A stretch of DNA of 41,730 nt from DAOTVS01 sp034436375 (GCA_034436375.1 DAOTVS010000136.1:1-41730); one strand, 5' to 3'. Counted from the stretch's first letter, positions 9,084 to 17,203 are shown. The notes: generated by a model from the letters alone, not told the origin. Numbers and translations: made by a program.

Positions 9084-9193
9084 TGATGCGTGAGGTCGCC
9101 ACTTCCGGACGTTCGATGCTTCATGCAAGCCCCGTATTGGTGAACGTCACGAAAAGTGCATTCCGAAATGGCGTTTTCATGGATCACGCATCA
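9084..9193. repeat. Imperfect palindromic (MITE-like) element overlapping a gene end
   Basis: The ends form a perfect 10-bp inverted repeat: TGATGCGTGA (9084-9093) and TCACGCATCA (9184-9193). Inside, CGCCACTTCCGGA pairs imperfectly with a segment ending AAATGGCG, and GACGTTC pairs with GAACGTC. The whole thus resembles a degenerate 110-bp hairpin. Its right end supplies the last codons and the TGA of the GT4 gene at 9184-10431. It contains no gene. Its origin as a mobile or dispersed repeat is inferred from shape only. Confidence 0.4.
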
Positions 9194-10431
9194 CGCATTA
9201 CGTATAGTTCCTCGACCTCTCCCGCATACTCGGCCATGGTCTTGGGCGGGCGAATGGCGGCGGACCAGCGGGCCAAAAGAGCAGGGTCGTCCAGGGCCTG
9301 TTGCAGAGCTGCAGCGAGGGCGCCAGGATCACCGGGCGCAACGAGCAGGCCGGTTTTCCCGTGTTGCACCCATTCACCCATGCCCCCGATGCGAGCAGCG
9401 ACGACGGGCACACGGGCCAGCAGCGCCTCTTGCACCACCAGGGGCGCATTCTCGGGCCAGAGGGAGGGCACAACCACCAGATCCAGCCCGCCCAGCACCC
9501 GGCCCAGGTCTTTCCGCTCATATGGGCCGTGAAACTGCACGGGCAGCCCCTCGGCTCGGCTGCGCAAGCTCCCAAGGTACGCAGCCTGCCCCGGACCATA
9601 GATGTGCAGTTCAGCCCGGCCCACTGGCAGGCGCGCCAGGGCCTGCAGCAGGATATCCACACCCTTGTGCGGGGCCACAGTACCCAGGTAACCGATGCGC
9701 AGGTGCCCCTCCCCGGGCTGGCGCCGATAGCCGGCCAGCCAGCCGTCGTCGGTGCCATGGGGTAACAGGCGCACCTGCTTGAGCGTGGCCCCGGCTGCCT
9801 GCAAGCGCGTGTACACATAAGCGGAAGGGGCGATCACTGCATCAGCACGGCGCAGGGCACGGCGCAAAAGATGGTAACGATAGAGGTAGAGCGGCGTCGC
9901 CAGCGGCGCTGCGTGAGCCACAAAGGAGCCGGGCATCTCCATCGCCCCCATGCAGCCGGCGCAGCGCCACCCCCCGGCCGGGCCCGCACAGGGCAGGCGC
10001 CCCCGGTAGAGCAACTGCGCATTGTCACAGATGAACCAGTAATCGTGCAGCGTCACGAGCACGGGGATTCCCTGTCGCTTTGCCAGGGCAATCAACCCGG
10101 CAGAGAGCTTGAACAGGTGATGCACGTGCACCACATCCGGGCGGAAATCGGCCAGGAAACGCATCCAGGCCTGCTCAGCCCGGCGGTTCCGGAAACGCCC
10201 CAACATCCGGTGCCAAAGGCGGTCGGCAGGTTCGGGCCCCACTCGCACCCGCCGCACATGGAAAGCAGGCCAATCCTCGTCGCTCTGTTGGGGGCCAGTG
10301 TGCAAGTCGCGGCCACAAAAGACCGTCACCTCATGCCGGCGCCCCAACTCGGAGGCCAGAGCCAACACATGCTGCTCGGTGCCGGAGTGATGTTCAGGCG
10401 GAAACCAGTGGCATACCTGGGCGATGCGCAT
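9184..10431 (-). CDS. GT4-family glycosyltransferase
   Basis: A 415-residue GT-B glycosyltransferase. It opens MRIAQVCHWFPPEHHSGTEQ with the GT4 glycine loop, and the donor half carries ENAPLVVQEALLARVPVVAARIG with the E-x7-E pair. The middle has a cysteine group (FIC, LPCAGPAGG, CAGC) matching that of the GT4 gene at 870-2312, so the two are probably related paralogues. It lies between the permease (11 bp upstream) and the ATPase of the exporter. The ribosome site is poor: the GAGGAGG seen upstream is about 14 bases away, inside the permease end. The final residues (VMRDA) and stop come from a repeat-like element, so the native C-terminus may have been slightly altered. Confidence 0.9.
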   Translation of the reverse strand: MRIAQVCHWFPPEHHSGTEQHVLALASELGRRHEVTVFCGRDLHTGPQQSDEDWPAFHVRRVRVGPEPADRLWHRMLGRFRNRRAEQAWMRFLADFRPDVVHVHHLFKLSAGLIALAKRQGIPVLVTLHDYWFICDNAQLLYRGRLPCAGPAGGWRCAGCMGAMEMPGSFVAHAAPLATPLYLYRYHLLRRALRRADAVIAPSAYVYTRLQAAGATLKQVRLLPHGTDDGWLAGYRRQPGEGHLRIGYLGTVAPHKGVDILLQALARLPVGRAELHIYGPGQAAYLGSLRSRAEGLPVQFHGPYERKDLGRVLGGLDLVVVPSLWPENAPLVVQEALLARVPVVAARIGGMGEWVQHGKTGLLVAPGDPGALAAALQQALDDPALLARWSAAIRPPKTMAEYAGEVEELYVMRDA

Positions 10432-10442
10432 CTAGCGAGCAG

Positions 10443-11270
10443 CTAGACCTCCTCCCCAAACACCCGCGCATAGCGCGTAAAGAGTAGATAGCCGACAACG
10501 AGCACCACAAACGCTGTGATGGCCGTGCGCACGAAAAAGTCCATGGCAGGCAGCCCGGGTGCTCCCCCCACCGTAGAGCCATAGAGCACCGAACGATAGC
10601 AGGCGATCACCGAAGCCATCGGGTTCAGGATATACACCAGGCGCTGGATAGGCAGCACATGGCCCAGGACGGTGCCCTGCTGCGGCAGCAGGTCCATGGG
10701 GTAAAAGACCGGCGTCAGAAAGAACCAGGCCTGGATGATGACTTCCATAATGACCGTCGTATCACGGTAGAAGACATTGACGGTCGACAGGATAAAGGCC
10801 AGCCCCAGGGTAAACGCCGTCTGCACCAAAATGATCGCCGGCAAGAGCAGGACCCATGGTGTGACGCCGACGCCAAAGACGAAAAGCATGATAAAGAGCA
10901 CCACCAGCGCCAGCAAAAAGTTCACGCCGTTAGAGAGCACGGTCGAGATCGGCAGGATCTCGCGCGGAAAGTAGACCTTTTTCACCAGGTGAGCGTTGCT
11001 GACGATACTCCCGATGGATGCCATCACCGCCGTATTGAAAAAGTTCCACGGCAAAAGCCCGCAGAGCAGGAACACAGGAAAGTGGGGAATCGAACTGTTG
11101 GGAAACAAGATCGTGAACACCAGGGCGAAAACGAGCATCATCAGAAGCGGGTTCAGTAGAGACCAGATGAACCCGAGCACTGAGCTCTTGTAACGCACTT
11201 TGAGGTCGCGCACAACGAGGTTGACGATCAGATCGCGATAAGAGACCAACTCAGCAAGCCTGACAGCCAT
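10443..11270 (-). CDS. wzm: ABC-2 polysaccharide export permease, Wzm/TagG-like
   Basis: The inner-membrane half of a polysaccharide ABC exporter, 275 residues from the ATG at 11270. The N-terminal amphipathic stretch RDLIVNLVVRDLKVRYKSSV followed by LGFIWSLLNPLLMMLVFALVF is characteristic of Wzm/TagG/KpsM permeases. About six membrane segments follow (roughly 33-55, 65-85, 108-130, 140-165, 172-192, 240-262). It retains VKKVYFPREILP, the coupling loop that contacts the ATPase. An in-frame GTG two codons upstream is less likely, because AGAGG is 5 bases before the ATG. It is the first gene of the transcript starting near 11398. Partner: the Wzt-like ATPase at 7595-8971. Confidence 0.92.
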   Translation of the reverse strand: MAVRLAELVSYRDLIVNLVVRDLKVRYKSSVLGFIWSLLNPLLMMLVFALVFTILFPNSSIPHFPVFLLCGLLPWNFFNTAVMASIGSIVSNAHLVKKVYFPREILPISTVLSNGVNFLLALVVLFIMLFVFGVGVTPWVLLLPAIILVQTAFTLGLAFILSTVNVFYRDTTVIMEVIIQAWFFLTPVFYPMDLLPQQGTVLGHVLPIQRLVYILNPMASVIACYRSVLYGSTVGGAPGLPAMDFFVRTAITAFVVLVVGYLLFTRYARVFGEEV

Positions 11271-11276
11271 GACCAC

Positions 11277-11680
11277 CTCTGTCCAGGCCGATATTGACGC
11301 CTATCCACCTGCAACGAGAAGCCAGAATGATACCAGAAAGCGGTGGACCCTGCAGAGCGCGATAAACGGATAGGCAAAACAGTACAACTACCCCGGACTG
11401 CTCGATTATAGCACAGGCAAAGAAGAGCGACAAAAGGCTGGACACCAGAGACACATCCGGCGGTTCTTGGCGTCGAGGGAGAGAGAAGCTATACTGCTAC
11501 CCCGCCTGGACGCCCTTCCATGCCTGGGATGACGGGCGCCCGCAGCCGGCCCGAGGCTGCGCCTGCGGAGACCGTGCAGCCCACCGCCACGGCGGCAGCA
11601 AGCCTGACGCCCTCGCCGTCTGCCAAGCCCTCGCACCCGGCGATGGAGCCGCCCACCCCAACCGCTTCCCCCACCACCGC
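11277..11680. other. Intergenic stretch: leader, promoter and rearrangement scar
   Basis: No complete gene is seen in these ~400 bases. The left third is the untranslated leader and promoter of the exporter permease (minus strand). From about 11500 the base composition becomes very GC-rich, and the plus-strand frame leading into the GH42-like fragment is open from 11366 but encodes no recognisable protein before about 11681. The segment 11560-11670 is Pro/Ala/Thr/Ser-type low complexity in one frame and is probably not translated. Confidence 0.5.
11405..11433 (-). promoter_or_regulatory. Promoter for the exporter permease
   Basis: On the minus strand TTGTCG (11433-11428), a 17-base spacer and TATAAT (11410-11405) are present, with TGC just before the -10, making an extended -10. 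The start of transcription would be near 11398, giving a leader of about 125 bases before the permease ATG. Confidence 0.65.
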
Positions 11681-12652
11681 ATCGGCGCCGCGCTCAACCG
11701 GCACGCCGACCTCTTCGGCCGGCCCACCTGGCCCGGCGCCGAGGTCGCCATTATCGTCAACGAGTGGGCGCACTCGCTGCTGGCCAACCTGGAGCATGCG
11801 GATCAGCACCTCTCCTACAGCGTGCGCGGCTGGCATCGCCTGTTGTGGGAGGCGGGCATCCCTGTCGATTTCGTCGAGGCGGCGGAGCTGGACGAGCCCT
11901 ACATCGCCGCCTACAAAGCGCTGATCCTGCCCTTCCCCTTCTCCATCTCCGAGGAGGCGGCCAGCAAGCTCGTCCGTTACGTCGAGCAGGGCGGCCGCCT
12001 CATCAGCGAGGCCTGCCCGGGGCGGCTCAACGAGCACGCCTATGCCAACCGGGGCGAGCTCTCGCCCACGCTGCGCGCCCTCTTTGGCGTGCGGCAGTTG
12101 GGGGTTTCCCTGGTGCGCGAGCCGGGCGACGGCAACCGCTGGTCGCCGCTGGAGCGCTCGGCGGGCGAATACCTGGAGCCGGCCATGCTGACCGGGACGG
12201 GCCCCCTGGCGGGCCACGCCGCGCGCGCCAATCTCTACCTGGAGACCCTGGCCTGCGCGGATGCGGAGCCGTGCCTGCTCTATGGTGAGGCGGCAGCGGG
12301 CACGGTGCGCACCGTGGGCCGGGGGCAGGCATGGCTGCTGGGCACCTTCCTGGGCCACAATGGCACGGCCTATCGTGATGAGGAAACGCGCTCATTCGTG
12401 CGCGCGCTGCTGGCACGCTGCGGCGTGGCCCCGGCGCACGAGGGCAGGCTCCTGCTGCGCAGGCGCGTCACCGAGGGCAAGGAGGCCTGGCTCTTCACCA
12501 ACCCAACGGCGGAGCCCATCAGCGAGAGCGTCAACGTGGCCGGCTGGGCGCAGGTGGAGGACCTGCTGGGCGAGCCGCTGGAGCGGCAGGGCGAGCGCGT
12601 TTCACTCACCGTGCCGGCGCTCGACGTGCGCGTGTTCGTGCTCAGCCGGTAG
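11681..12652 (+). pseudogene. 5'-truncated GH42-type beta-galactosidase remnant
   Basis: The frame encodes the end of a GH42 beta-galactosidase: a segment like ALNRHADLF at the barrel end, then the trimerisation (glutamine-amidotransferase-like) domain from AEVAIIVNEWAH through YKALILPFPFSISEEAASKL and GGRLISEACPG, and a small beta-sandwich tail (AWLFTNPTAEPISE) to the TAG at 12650. The whole catalytic TIM barrel with its two glutamates (about 350-400 residues in family members) is absent. No start codon with a ribosome site exists at the 5' end; the first ATG is at 11822, inside the domain. Codons are more G/C-ending than in neighbours. The break faces the polysaccharide locus, so an insertion or deletion probably removed the front. 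It is unlikely to hydrolyse sugars. Confidence 0.75.
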
Positions 12653-12725
12653 CGTATTATTGCACCAGGGCACGCTTTCGGCCACCGTGATACGTTTGCA
12701 GCCCCTATGTGGTTCTGATCTTCCA

Positions 12726-12734
12726 TGCTATAAT
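12726..12734 (+). promoter_or_regulatory. Extended -10 promoter before the M28 peptidase
   Basis: TGC-TATAAT (12726-12734) lies 35 bases before the ATG at 12770. No good -35 is seen at 16-18 bases (TATGTG at 17), as expected when an extended -10 carries the promoter. It would read the peptidase and the deacetylase-like gene. Confidence 0.5.
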
Positions 12735-12769
12735 GCCTGTGCCCGAAAAACCCAAAGGATGGAGAGGCC

Positions 12770-13696
12770 ATGTCGCACGATCCCATACCCGGCTTGCTGC
12801 AACAAGTTGATCAGGAGATGATCCGCCGGCACCTCTTCTTCCTGGCTGCGGACCCGCTGCCCTATCGCAAGGTGAACTATACCCTGCCCGGCCACAGCAA
12901 GAGCACACTGGATGAAGCCGATGACTATATCCAGGCTCAGCTCGAGTCGTGGGGCTATGCTGTGGAGCGGGAGGGTTGCCCTGTGCAGGCCTTCCGGCGC
13001 GACCGCAGCAAGCCCATCACGGCCCAGTACAGCCCACCGCACGCCGATGATCCCTGGTACACGGCCTATAACCTCTATGCGCGCCGCCCGGGCCGGGTGC
13101 AGCCAGAGGAGACCATCGTCGTCGTCTCGCACAAGGACTCGCAGAGCTGGATCGATTCCCCTGGCGCCTATGACAATGCCATCGGCACGGCGGCTAACCT
13201 GGAGATCGCCCGTGTGCTGAGCCAGTACGAACCAGCGCGCACGATCTGCTTCCTCTATTGCAACGAGGAGCATACCCCCTGGACGAGTGTGACGGCGGCG
13301 CGGCGGGCCCGCGAGCGCGGCGACCGCATTGTGGCGGTGCTCAACATCGATGCTGTAGGCGGCAAACCCCAGGCGGAGATCGATGCCGGCCGCAAGACTA
13401 ACGTCACCGTATACGTCGGCCCCGAGGGAGAGCGCCTGGCTGCGCTGATGGCCGAGGTTAATCGCGCCTATGGCATCGGGCTCGAGCAGTCCAGTTTCCA
13501 TACGCCAACGCCCGGCGACGATCATGGCTCGTTTATCAAGGAAGGTTTCCTGGCGGCAGTAGCCAACATTGGCTCCTACCCCTATGCCGACCCCTTCTAT
13601 CATCAGGAAGGCGATACCGCGGCCCGCGTGGACCTGGCCAATGTGCTGCTGGCGACGCAGGCCAGCCTGGGAACGGTTGTGCGCCTGGCCGGATAG
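12770..13696 (+). CDS. M28-family zinc metallopeptidase, cytoplasmic
   Basis: A 308-residue aminopeptidase-type metalloprotein. The cocatalytic zinc ligands of clan MH are in order: H121 with D123 in VVVSHKDS, bridging D135 in AYDNAIGTA, catalytic and ligand glutamates E166-E167 in CNEEHT, D194 in NIDAVG, and H278 in FYHQEGDT. This is the M28 set (H, D, EE, D, H), so it should be active on peptide or related amide substrates. There is no signal peptide, unlike many secreted M28 enzymes. The ribosome site GGAGAGG precedes the ATG. The next gene follows after 27 bp, and both probably share the promoter at 12726. Physiological substrate unknown; the neighbour suggests an acylated or amidated sugar or peptide derivative. 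Confidence 0.88.
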   Translation: MSHDPIPGLLQQVDQEMIRRHLFFLAADPLPYRKVNYTLPGHSKSTLDEADDYIQAQLESWGYAVEREGCPVQAFRRDRSKPITAQYSPPHADDPWYTAYNLYARRPGRVQPEETIVVVSHKDSQSWIDSPGAYDNAIGTAANLEIARVLSQYEPARTICFLYCNEEHTPWTSVTAARRARERGDRIVAVLNIDAVGGKPQAEIDAGRKTNVTVYVGPEGERLAALMAEVNRAYGIGLEQSSFHTPTPGDDHGSFIKEGFLAAVANIGSYPYADPFYHQEGDTAARVDLANVLLATQASLGTVVRLAG

Positions 13697-13723
13697 GGAA
13701 ATCTATTGTGGCAGGAGGAAACC

Positions 13724-14551
13724 ATGACCCTCTATATCGCCGCGTACGATACCGAATCGCCCAATTGCCTGGCGGGGGTGCGCAAAATCGTGGCGGTGCA
13801 CCGGCGGTTCGAGATGCCGGCCACCTTCTTTATCACCGGCAAAGCGCTGGAGGCGAACCCCCGGGAGTACCGCGCCCTTCTCGATGATCCACTCTTTGAG
13901 GTGGCCTCGCACACCTACTCGCACCAGTCGCTGCGCGATCACGATTTCTGCGGCCCCGCCGTGCCCATGGATGAGGTGCGGCGCGAGATCACGCTCGGCA
14001 AGCAGTGGGTGGAGCAGGTGTTCGAGCGGCCCTGCCTGGGCCTGCGCCCGGCTTGCGGTTTCAGCCATGGCTTTCGCGGCGCCCCCGCAATCCTGCAGAT
14101 CATACACCAGGCCGGCTTTCGTTATGTCAGCAGCCTGCTATGGGGACCGCACTATTCGCTGCCCGCCCTGCTAAACCCGCCTTTCAGCTATGCCGCGGAG
14201 GGGTTCCCCGGGCTCTGGGAGCTGCCGGGCCACGGCTGGCATGAGAACCTGCTCAAGAATAACAACCGCTGGGACGCGGTGCGCATCATGCTCTACCCGC
14301 CTCCCTACCCGGAGGCCATCCCCCCCGATTTTGTCAAGACGCCTGAGGAAGAGTTCCGCTATAATAACCGCGTCTTCCTCGACCGGGCGCTGGCCGGGCA
14401 GGCCCCTCACGTCACCCTGATCTGGCACCCGTGGAGCCTCAACGCCTTTGACCCCGAGATGCGCATGCTCGAGCTGACCTTCCGCACCGTGCGCGAGCGG
14501 GGGCTGGAGGCGGGCACCTTTGCTCAGCTGCGCGAGCGGTGCTCCGGGTAG
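13724..14551 (+). CDS. Polysaccharide deacetylase-family (NodB-like) protein
   Basis: Family CE4 fold, 275 residues from the ATG at 13724, which has AGGAGG five bases before it; an upstream in-frame TTG at 13706 is not needed. Visible motifs are AAYDTES with D9 (motif 1, normally TFDD), SHTYSH with H63 and H67 (motif 2 zinc ligands), LRPACGF around R108 (motif 3) and LIWHPWSL near the end (motif 5 histidine). Motif 1 has a single Asp followed by Thr-Glu, as in PuuE/allantoinase-like and other distant members, so the substrate may not be chitin-like. No signal peptide, so it acts in the cytoplasm. Probably cotranscribed with the M28 peptidase. Confidence 0.82.
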   Translation: MTLYIAAYDTESPNCLAGVRKIVAVHRRFEMPATFFITGKALEANPREYRALLDDPLFEVASHTYSHQSLRDHDFCGPAVPMDEVRREITLGKQWVEQVFERPCLGLRPACGFSHGFRGAPAILQIIHQAGFRYVSSLLWGPHYSLPALLNPPFSYAAEGFPGLWELPGHGWHENLLKNNNRWDAVRIMLYPPPYPEAIPPDFVKTPEEEFRYNNRVFLDRALAGQAPHVTLIWHPWSLNAFDPEMRMLELTFRTVRERGLEAGTFAQLRERCSG

Positions 14552-14624
14552 GCGGCAACACAGCAGATTACCCGGCTGCCAGGGAAACACCCCCCTGGGA
14601 CATATCCCGCTCTCATTACAGTGG

Positions 14625-14653
14625 TTGAAGAGGCCCTGCGGGCATGGTATAAT
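14625..14653 (+). promoter_or_regulatory. Promoter of the two-component system
   Basis: TTGAAG (14625-14630), a 17-base spacer and TATAAT (14648-14653), with TGG before the -10. Transcription would start near 14660. This argues against the far-upstream GTG at 14621 as the start of the kinase, because that codon lies upstream of the promoter's -35 box. Confidence 0.7.
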
Positions 14654-14662
14654 GTCTCCACG

Positions 14663-14685
14663 GCGCCCTCGACTGGCGAGGGCGC
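14663..14685 (+). other. Leader hairpin of the histidine kinase mRNA
   Basis: GCGCCCTCG (14663-14671) and CGAGGGCGC (14677-14685) form a perfect 9-bp stem with a 5-base loop. It lies right at the predicted 5' end of the kinase transcript, 20 bases before the ATG. No U-run follows, so it is not a usual terminator. It could stabilise the 5' end, act as a protein-binding site in DNA, or limit translation. Confidence 0.5.
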
Positions 14686-14704
14686 GTTGGCCAGGGGAAA
14701 TGCC

Positions 14705-16369
14705 ATGGGTCAACCCGCACCTTCCGGCAGCGATCTGGACCCGCAGACGCCGAGCATACAGGACCCCGACCACCTGGCGCTGCGCGAGCTGCTCGACGAT
14801 ACGCTGCGCCAGGTGATCGAGCTGTTGCGGGCCGATGCAGGGGCCATCTTTATCCGCGACGAGGATGCCCCGCACCTCACCCTGACCTGCTACCACGGCA
14901 TGTCGGACGAGTTTGCGTTGCGCGAGGCTCGCCTGCCGCTGGCCCATTGCTTCTGCAGCTCATTGATGGATCAGAGCGGCGCCCTTTTCCTGGTAGAGGA
15001 TGCCACGCAGGACCCCCGTTGCGTGGTAGGCGCCTGCATCGCCGATGGCTACTTTTCGCTCCTCTGCCTGCCTCTGCGGGCCAACGGCCAGACGTGGGGC
15101 CTGTTGCGGCTGCACGGGCGCCGCCGCAGCGCCTTTGACCACAGCCAGGAGCGCCTCCTTTCCTTCATCAGCTCGCAATTGGGCCTGGCAATCCAGCGCG
15201 AGCGCCTGCAGGCGCAGATCGCGCACCTTCTGATCCGCATCGGGCAGCAGCGGGCGACCCTCGACAGCCTGATGCGCAGCCTGATCGACGGCCTGATCCT
15301 GGTGGATGACCAGGGCCAGATCCTCTATTGGAACCCGGCCAGCGAGCGCTACCTGGGCATACCCGCCAAGCAGGCCATTGGGCAGCGCCTGACTGAGATC
15401 GGCCTGCCGCTCCTGCAGGCCGCGCACGAGCCCGAGCAGGCGCTGGACCGCCTGAGCCGGGCCCTACAGGAGGTCGCATCCCGCCCCCAGGTAGAGCTGC
15501 AATTGAGCGCTCCCTCGCCGCGCACGTTACAGGTGCGCTTCTTCCCGCTGGAGGGCAGGCCGGGCTATGCGATGATACTGCGCGATATCACCAGCGAGCG
15601 CCGTCTGGAAGAGATGAAGTCACAATTGCTGGCCACGGTCTCACATGAGTTGCGCACGCCCCTGGCCTCCATCAAGGGCTTTGCCACAACCCTGCTACGC
15701 GAGGATGTGCAGTGGGATGCCGGTACACAGCGCGAGTTTCTGCAGATCATCGACCAGGAGGCGGACCGCCTGGGCGAGCTGATCGCCAATCTATTGGAAA
15801 TGTCGCGCATCGACGCCCGGGTGCTGCGCATCGACCCCAGCCAGATTGACCCGGGGGAGATGATCGGCGCCGTCGTGGAAGAGATGCGCCTGCGGGCCAA
15901 TAGCCGCACATTGATTCTCGATCTGCCCGCCAGCCTGCCGCCGCTCGATGCCGATGGCCGGCGCATCCGCCAGGTGCTTTACAATCTGATCGGGAATGCC
16001 CTCAAATACTCTACGCGGGGGCCTATCCGTGTGAGCGCCCGGGTAGAGGGGGCGGAGTTGGTGGTGAGCGTGGCCGACCAGGGGATCGGCATCGCACCAG
16101 ATCATCTGGAGCGGGTGTTTGAGCGCTTTTACCAGGTCGATGCGGCTGCCACGCGCCGGGCCGGGGGCGTTGGGCTGGGACTCTCCATCTGCAAAGGCAT
16201 CATCGAGGCCCATGGCGGGCGCATCTGGGCCGAAAGCACCCTGGGGGTAGGCAGCACGTTCTCGTTCTCGCTGCCGCTGAATTGTGAGGCCGCACGCGGG
16301 AACATGGAGGCTTGCCCTGAAAGGCAAAGGGATGATATGCAACCGCAGGTGAATGCAGATGGACACTGA
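14705..16369 (+). CDS. Soluble GAF-PAS sensor histidine kinase
   Basis: 554 residues from the ATG at 14705 (AGGGG eight bases upstream). Order: GAF domain (about 20-165, with LRADAGAIFIRDEDA and CLPLRANGQTWGLLRLHGR), a short coiled region, PAS domain (about 180-290, LIDGLILVDDQGQILYWNPA), HisKA with phospho-acceptor H314 in SHELRTPL, and the ATPase domain with NLIGNALKYS (N427 region), DQGIGI and GGVGLGLSI. No membrane segment, so it senses an internal or diffusible signal through GAF/PAS. The GAF part has several cysteines (LAHCFCSS, DPRCVVGACIAD, LLCLPL) that could bind a cofactor or metal. The partner regulator follows after 51 bp. A ~30-residue polar tail follows the kinase core. Confidence 0.93.
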   Translation: MGQPAPSGSDLDPQTPSIQDPDHLALRELLDDTLRQVIELLRADAGAIFIRDEDAPHLTLTCYHGMSDEFALREARLPLAHCFCSSLMDQSGALFLVEDATQDPRCVVGACIADGYFSLLCLPLRANGQTWGLLRLHGRRRSAFDHSQERLLSFISSQLGLAIQRERLQAQIAHLLIRIGQQRATLDSLMRSLIDGLILVDDQGQILYWNPASERYLGIPAKQAIGQRLTEIGLPLLQAAHEPEQALDRLSRALQEVASRPQVELQLSAPSPRTLQVRFFPLEGRPGYAMILRDITSERRLEEMKSQLLATVSHELRTPLASIKGFATTLLREDVQWDAGTQREFLQIIDQEADRLGELIANLLEMSRIDARVLRIDPSQIDPGEMIGAVVEEMRLRANSRTLILDLPASLPPLDADGRRIRQVLYNLIGNALKYSTRGPIRVSARVEGAELVVSVADQGIGIAPDHLERVFERFYQVDAAATRRAGGVGLGLSICKGIIEAHGGRIWAESTLGVGSTFSFSLPLNCEAARGNMEACPERQRDDMQPQVNADGH

Positions 16370-16420
16370 TCTGCATGTTCAATGGGCATGGTCGAATGGC
16401 CTGGAAGGTATAGCACAACT

Positions 16421-17131
16421 ATGAATCAAAAGCCTACGGTCCTGATCGTCGACGATGAGCCGCACGTGGTGCGGCTGGTGCAGGCCAACCTGCAGGCGTC
16501 AGGCTATAGTGTCTTGGCCGCCAGTGACGGGCGCGCGGCGCTGGATCTCATCGCCGAGCGGGACCCGGATCTGGTCATCCTCGATGTGATGATGGCTGGG
16601 CTCGATGGCTACGAGGTTTGCCGCCGCGTGCGCGAGTATTCGGATGTCCCGATCATCATGCTGACAGCGCGCGGGGCCGAGGTAGACCGCCTGGCCGGCT
16701 TTGATGTAGGCGCCGATGACTACCTGGTCAAACCCTTTGCCGTGAGCGAGCTGCTGGCGCGGGTGCGAGCCGTGCTGCGGCGCACCAAGTATCCGGGCGA
16801 GGTGCGCAACCGTCCCCTCTTCCAGGCAGGGGGTCTGGAAATCGATTTTGCCCGGCGCGCCGTGACGGTGCGCGGGCAGCCGGTGGATCTGAGCGTCACT
16901 GAGTATCGCCTGCTGACCACCCTGGCGCGCAACCCCAACCGCGTGCTGCTGCACGAGGAGTTGCTGCGCGAGGTGTGGGGCCCCGAATATCACGATGAGA
17001 AGGAATATCTGCGCGTTTACATCCGCTACCTGCGCCAAAAGATCGAGGAGGACCCCTCGAACCCACGCCTCATCTTGACCCACCCCGGCGCCGGGTATTC
17101 TTTAGCTGTGTCGCCTCAGAGTAACTCATAG
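16421..17131 (+). CDS. OmpR/PhoB-family response regulator
   Basis: 236 residues from the ATG at 16421 (MNQKPTVLIVDDE, the usual beginning of the family). An in-frame ATG at 16382 would add 13 atypical residues. The receiver has the acidic pair after VLIVDDE, phospho-acceptor D55 in VILDVMMAG, the switch Thr in IMLTARG, and the conserved Lys in YLVKPFAV. The winged-helix DNA-binding domain (about 130-230) has RLLTTLARNPNRVLLHEELLREVWG and YIRYLRQKIEEDP. It should be phosphorylated by the kinase upstream and bind direct repeats at promoters. The adjacent ABC exporter is a natural candidate target, but this is inference. Confidence 0.95.
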   Translation: MNQKPTVLIVDDEPHVVRLVQANLQASGYSVLAASDGRAALDLIAERDPDLVILDVMMAGLDGYEVCRRVREYSDVPIIMLTARGAEVDRLAGFDVGADDYLVKPFAVSELLARVRAVLRRTKYPGEVRNRPLFQAGGLEIDFARRAVTVRGQPVDLSVTEYRLLTTLARNPNRVLLHEELLREVWGPEYHDEKEYLRVYIRYLRQKIEEDPSNPRLILTHPGAGYSLAVSPQSNS

Positions 17132-17146
17132 GAACCCCTGGCACAA

Positions 17147-17189
17147 GACTTGCTTGGCCTGAAAGAAGTAATCCCCAACCGGGCAAGTC
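17147..17189 (+). promoter_or_regulatory. Inverted repeat before the ABC exporter genes
   Basis: GACTTGC (17147-17153) and GCAAGTC (17183-17189) are perfect inverted arms 29 bases apart. TTGG and CCAA extend the pairing around a CCGG bulge. It lies 14 bases before the ATPase start in the only gap of the kinase-regulator-exporter block, so it may be an mRNA structure or an operator. No clear promoter is seen in the gap. Confidence 0.3.
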
Positions 17190-17203
17190 GAGAGGGGCGC
17201 TGT

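Noticed and set aside
11489..12358. Long minus-strand open frame opposite the GH42-like fragment
   Set aside because: It is the antisense shadow of a GC-rich coding remnant: the plus frame has clear family motifs, while this one has none and is low in complexity.
14621..14704. Longer GTG start for the histidine kinase
   Set aside because: The GTG lies at the start of the promoter's -35 region and would be upstream of the transcription start; the ATG at 14705 has its own ribosome site.
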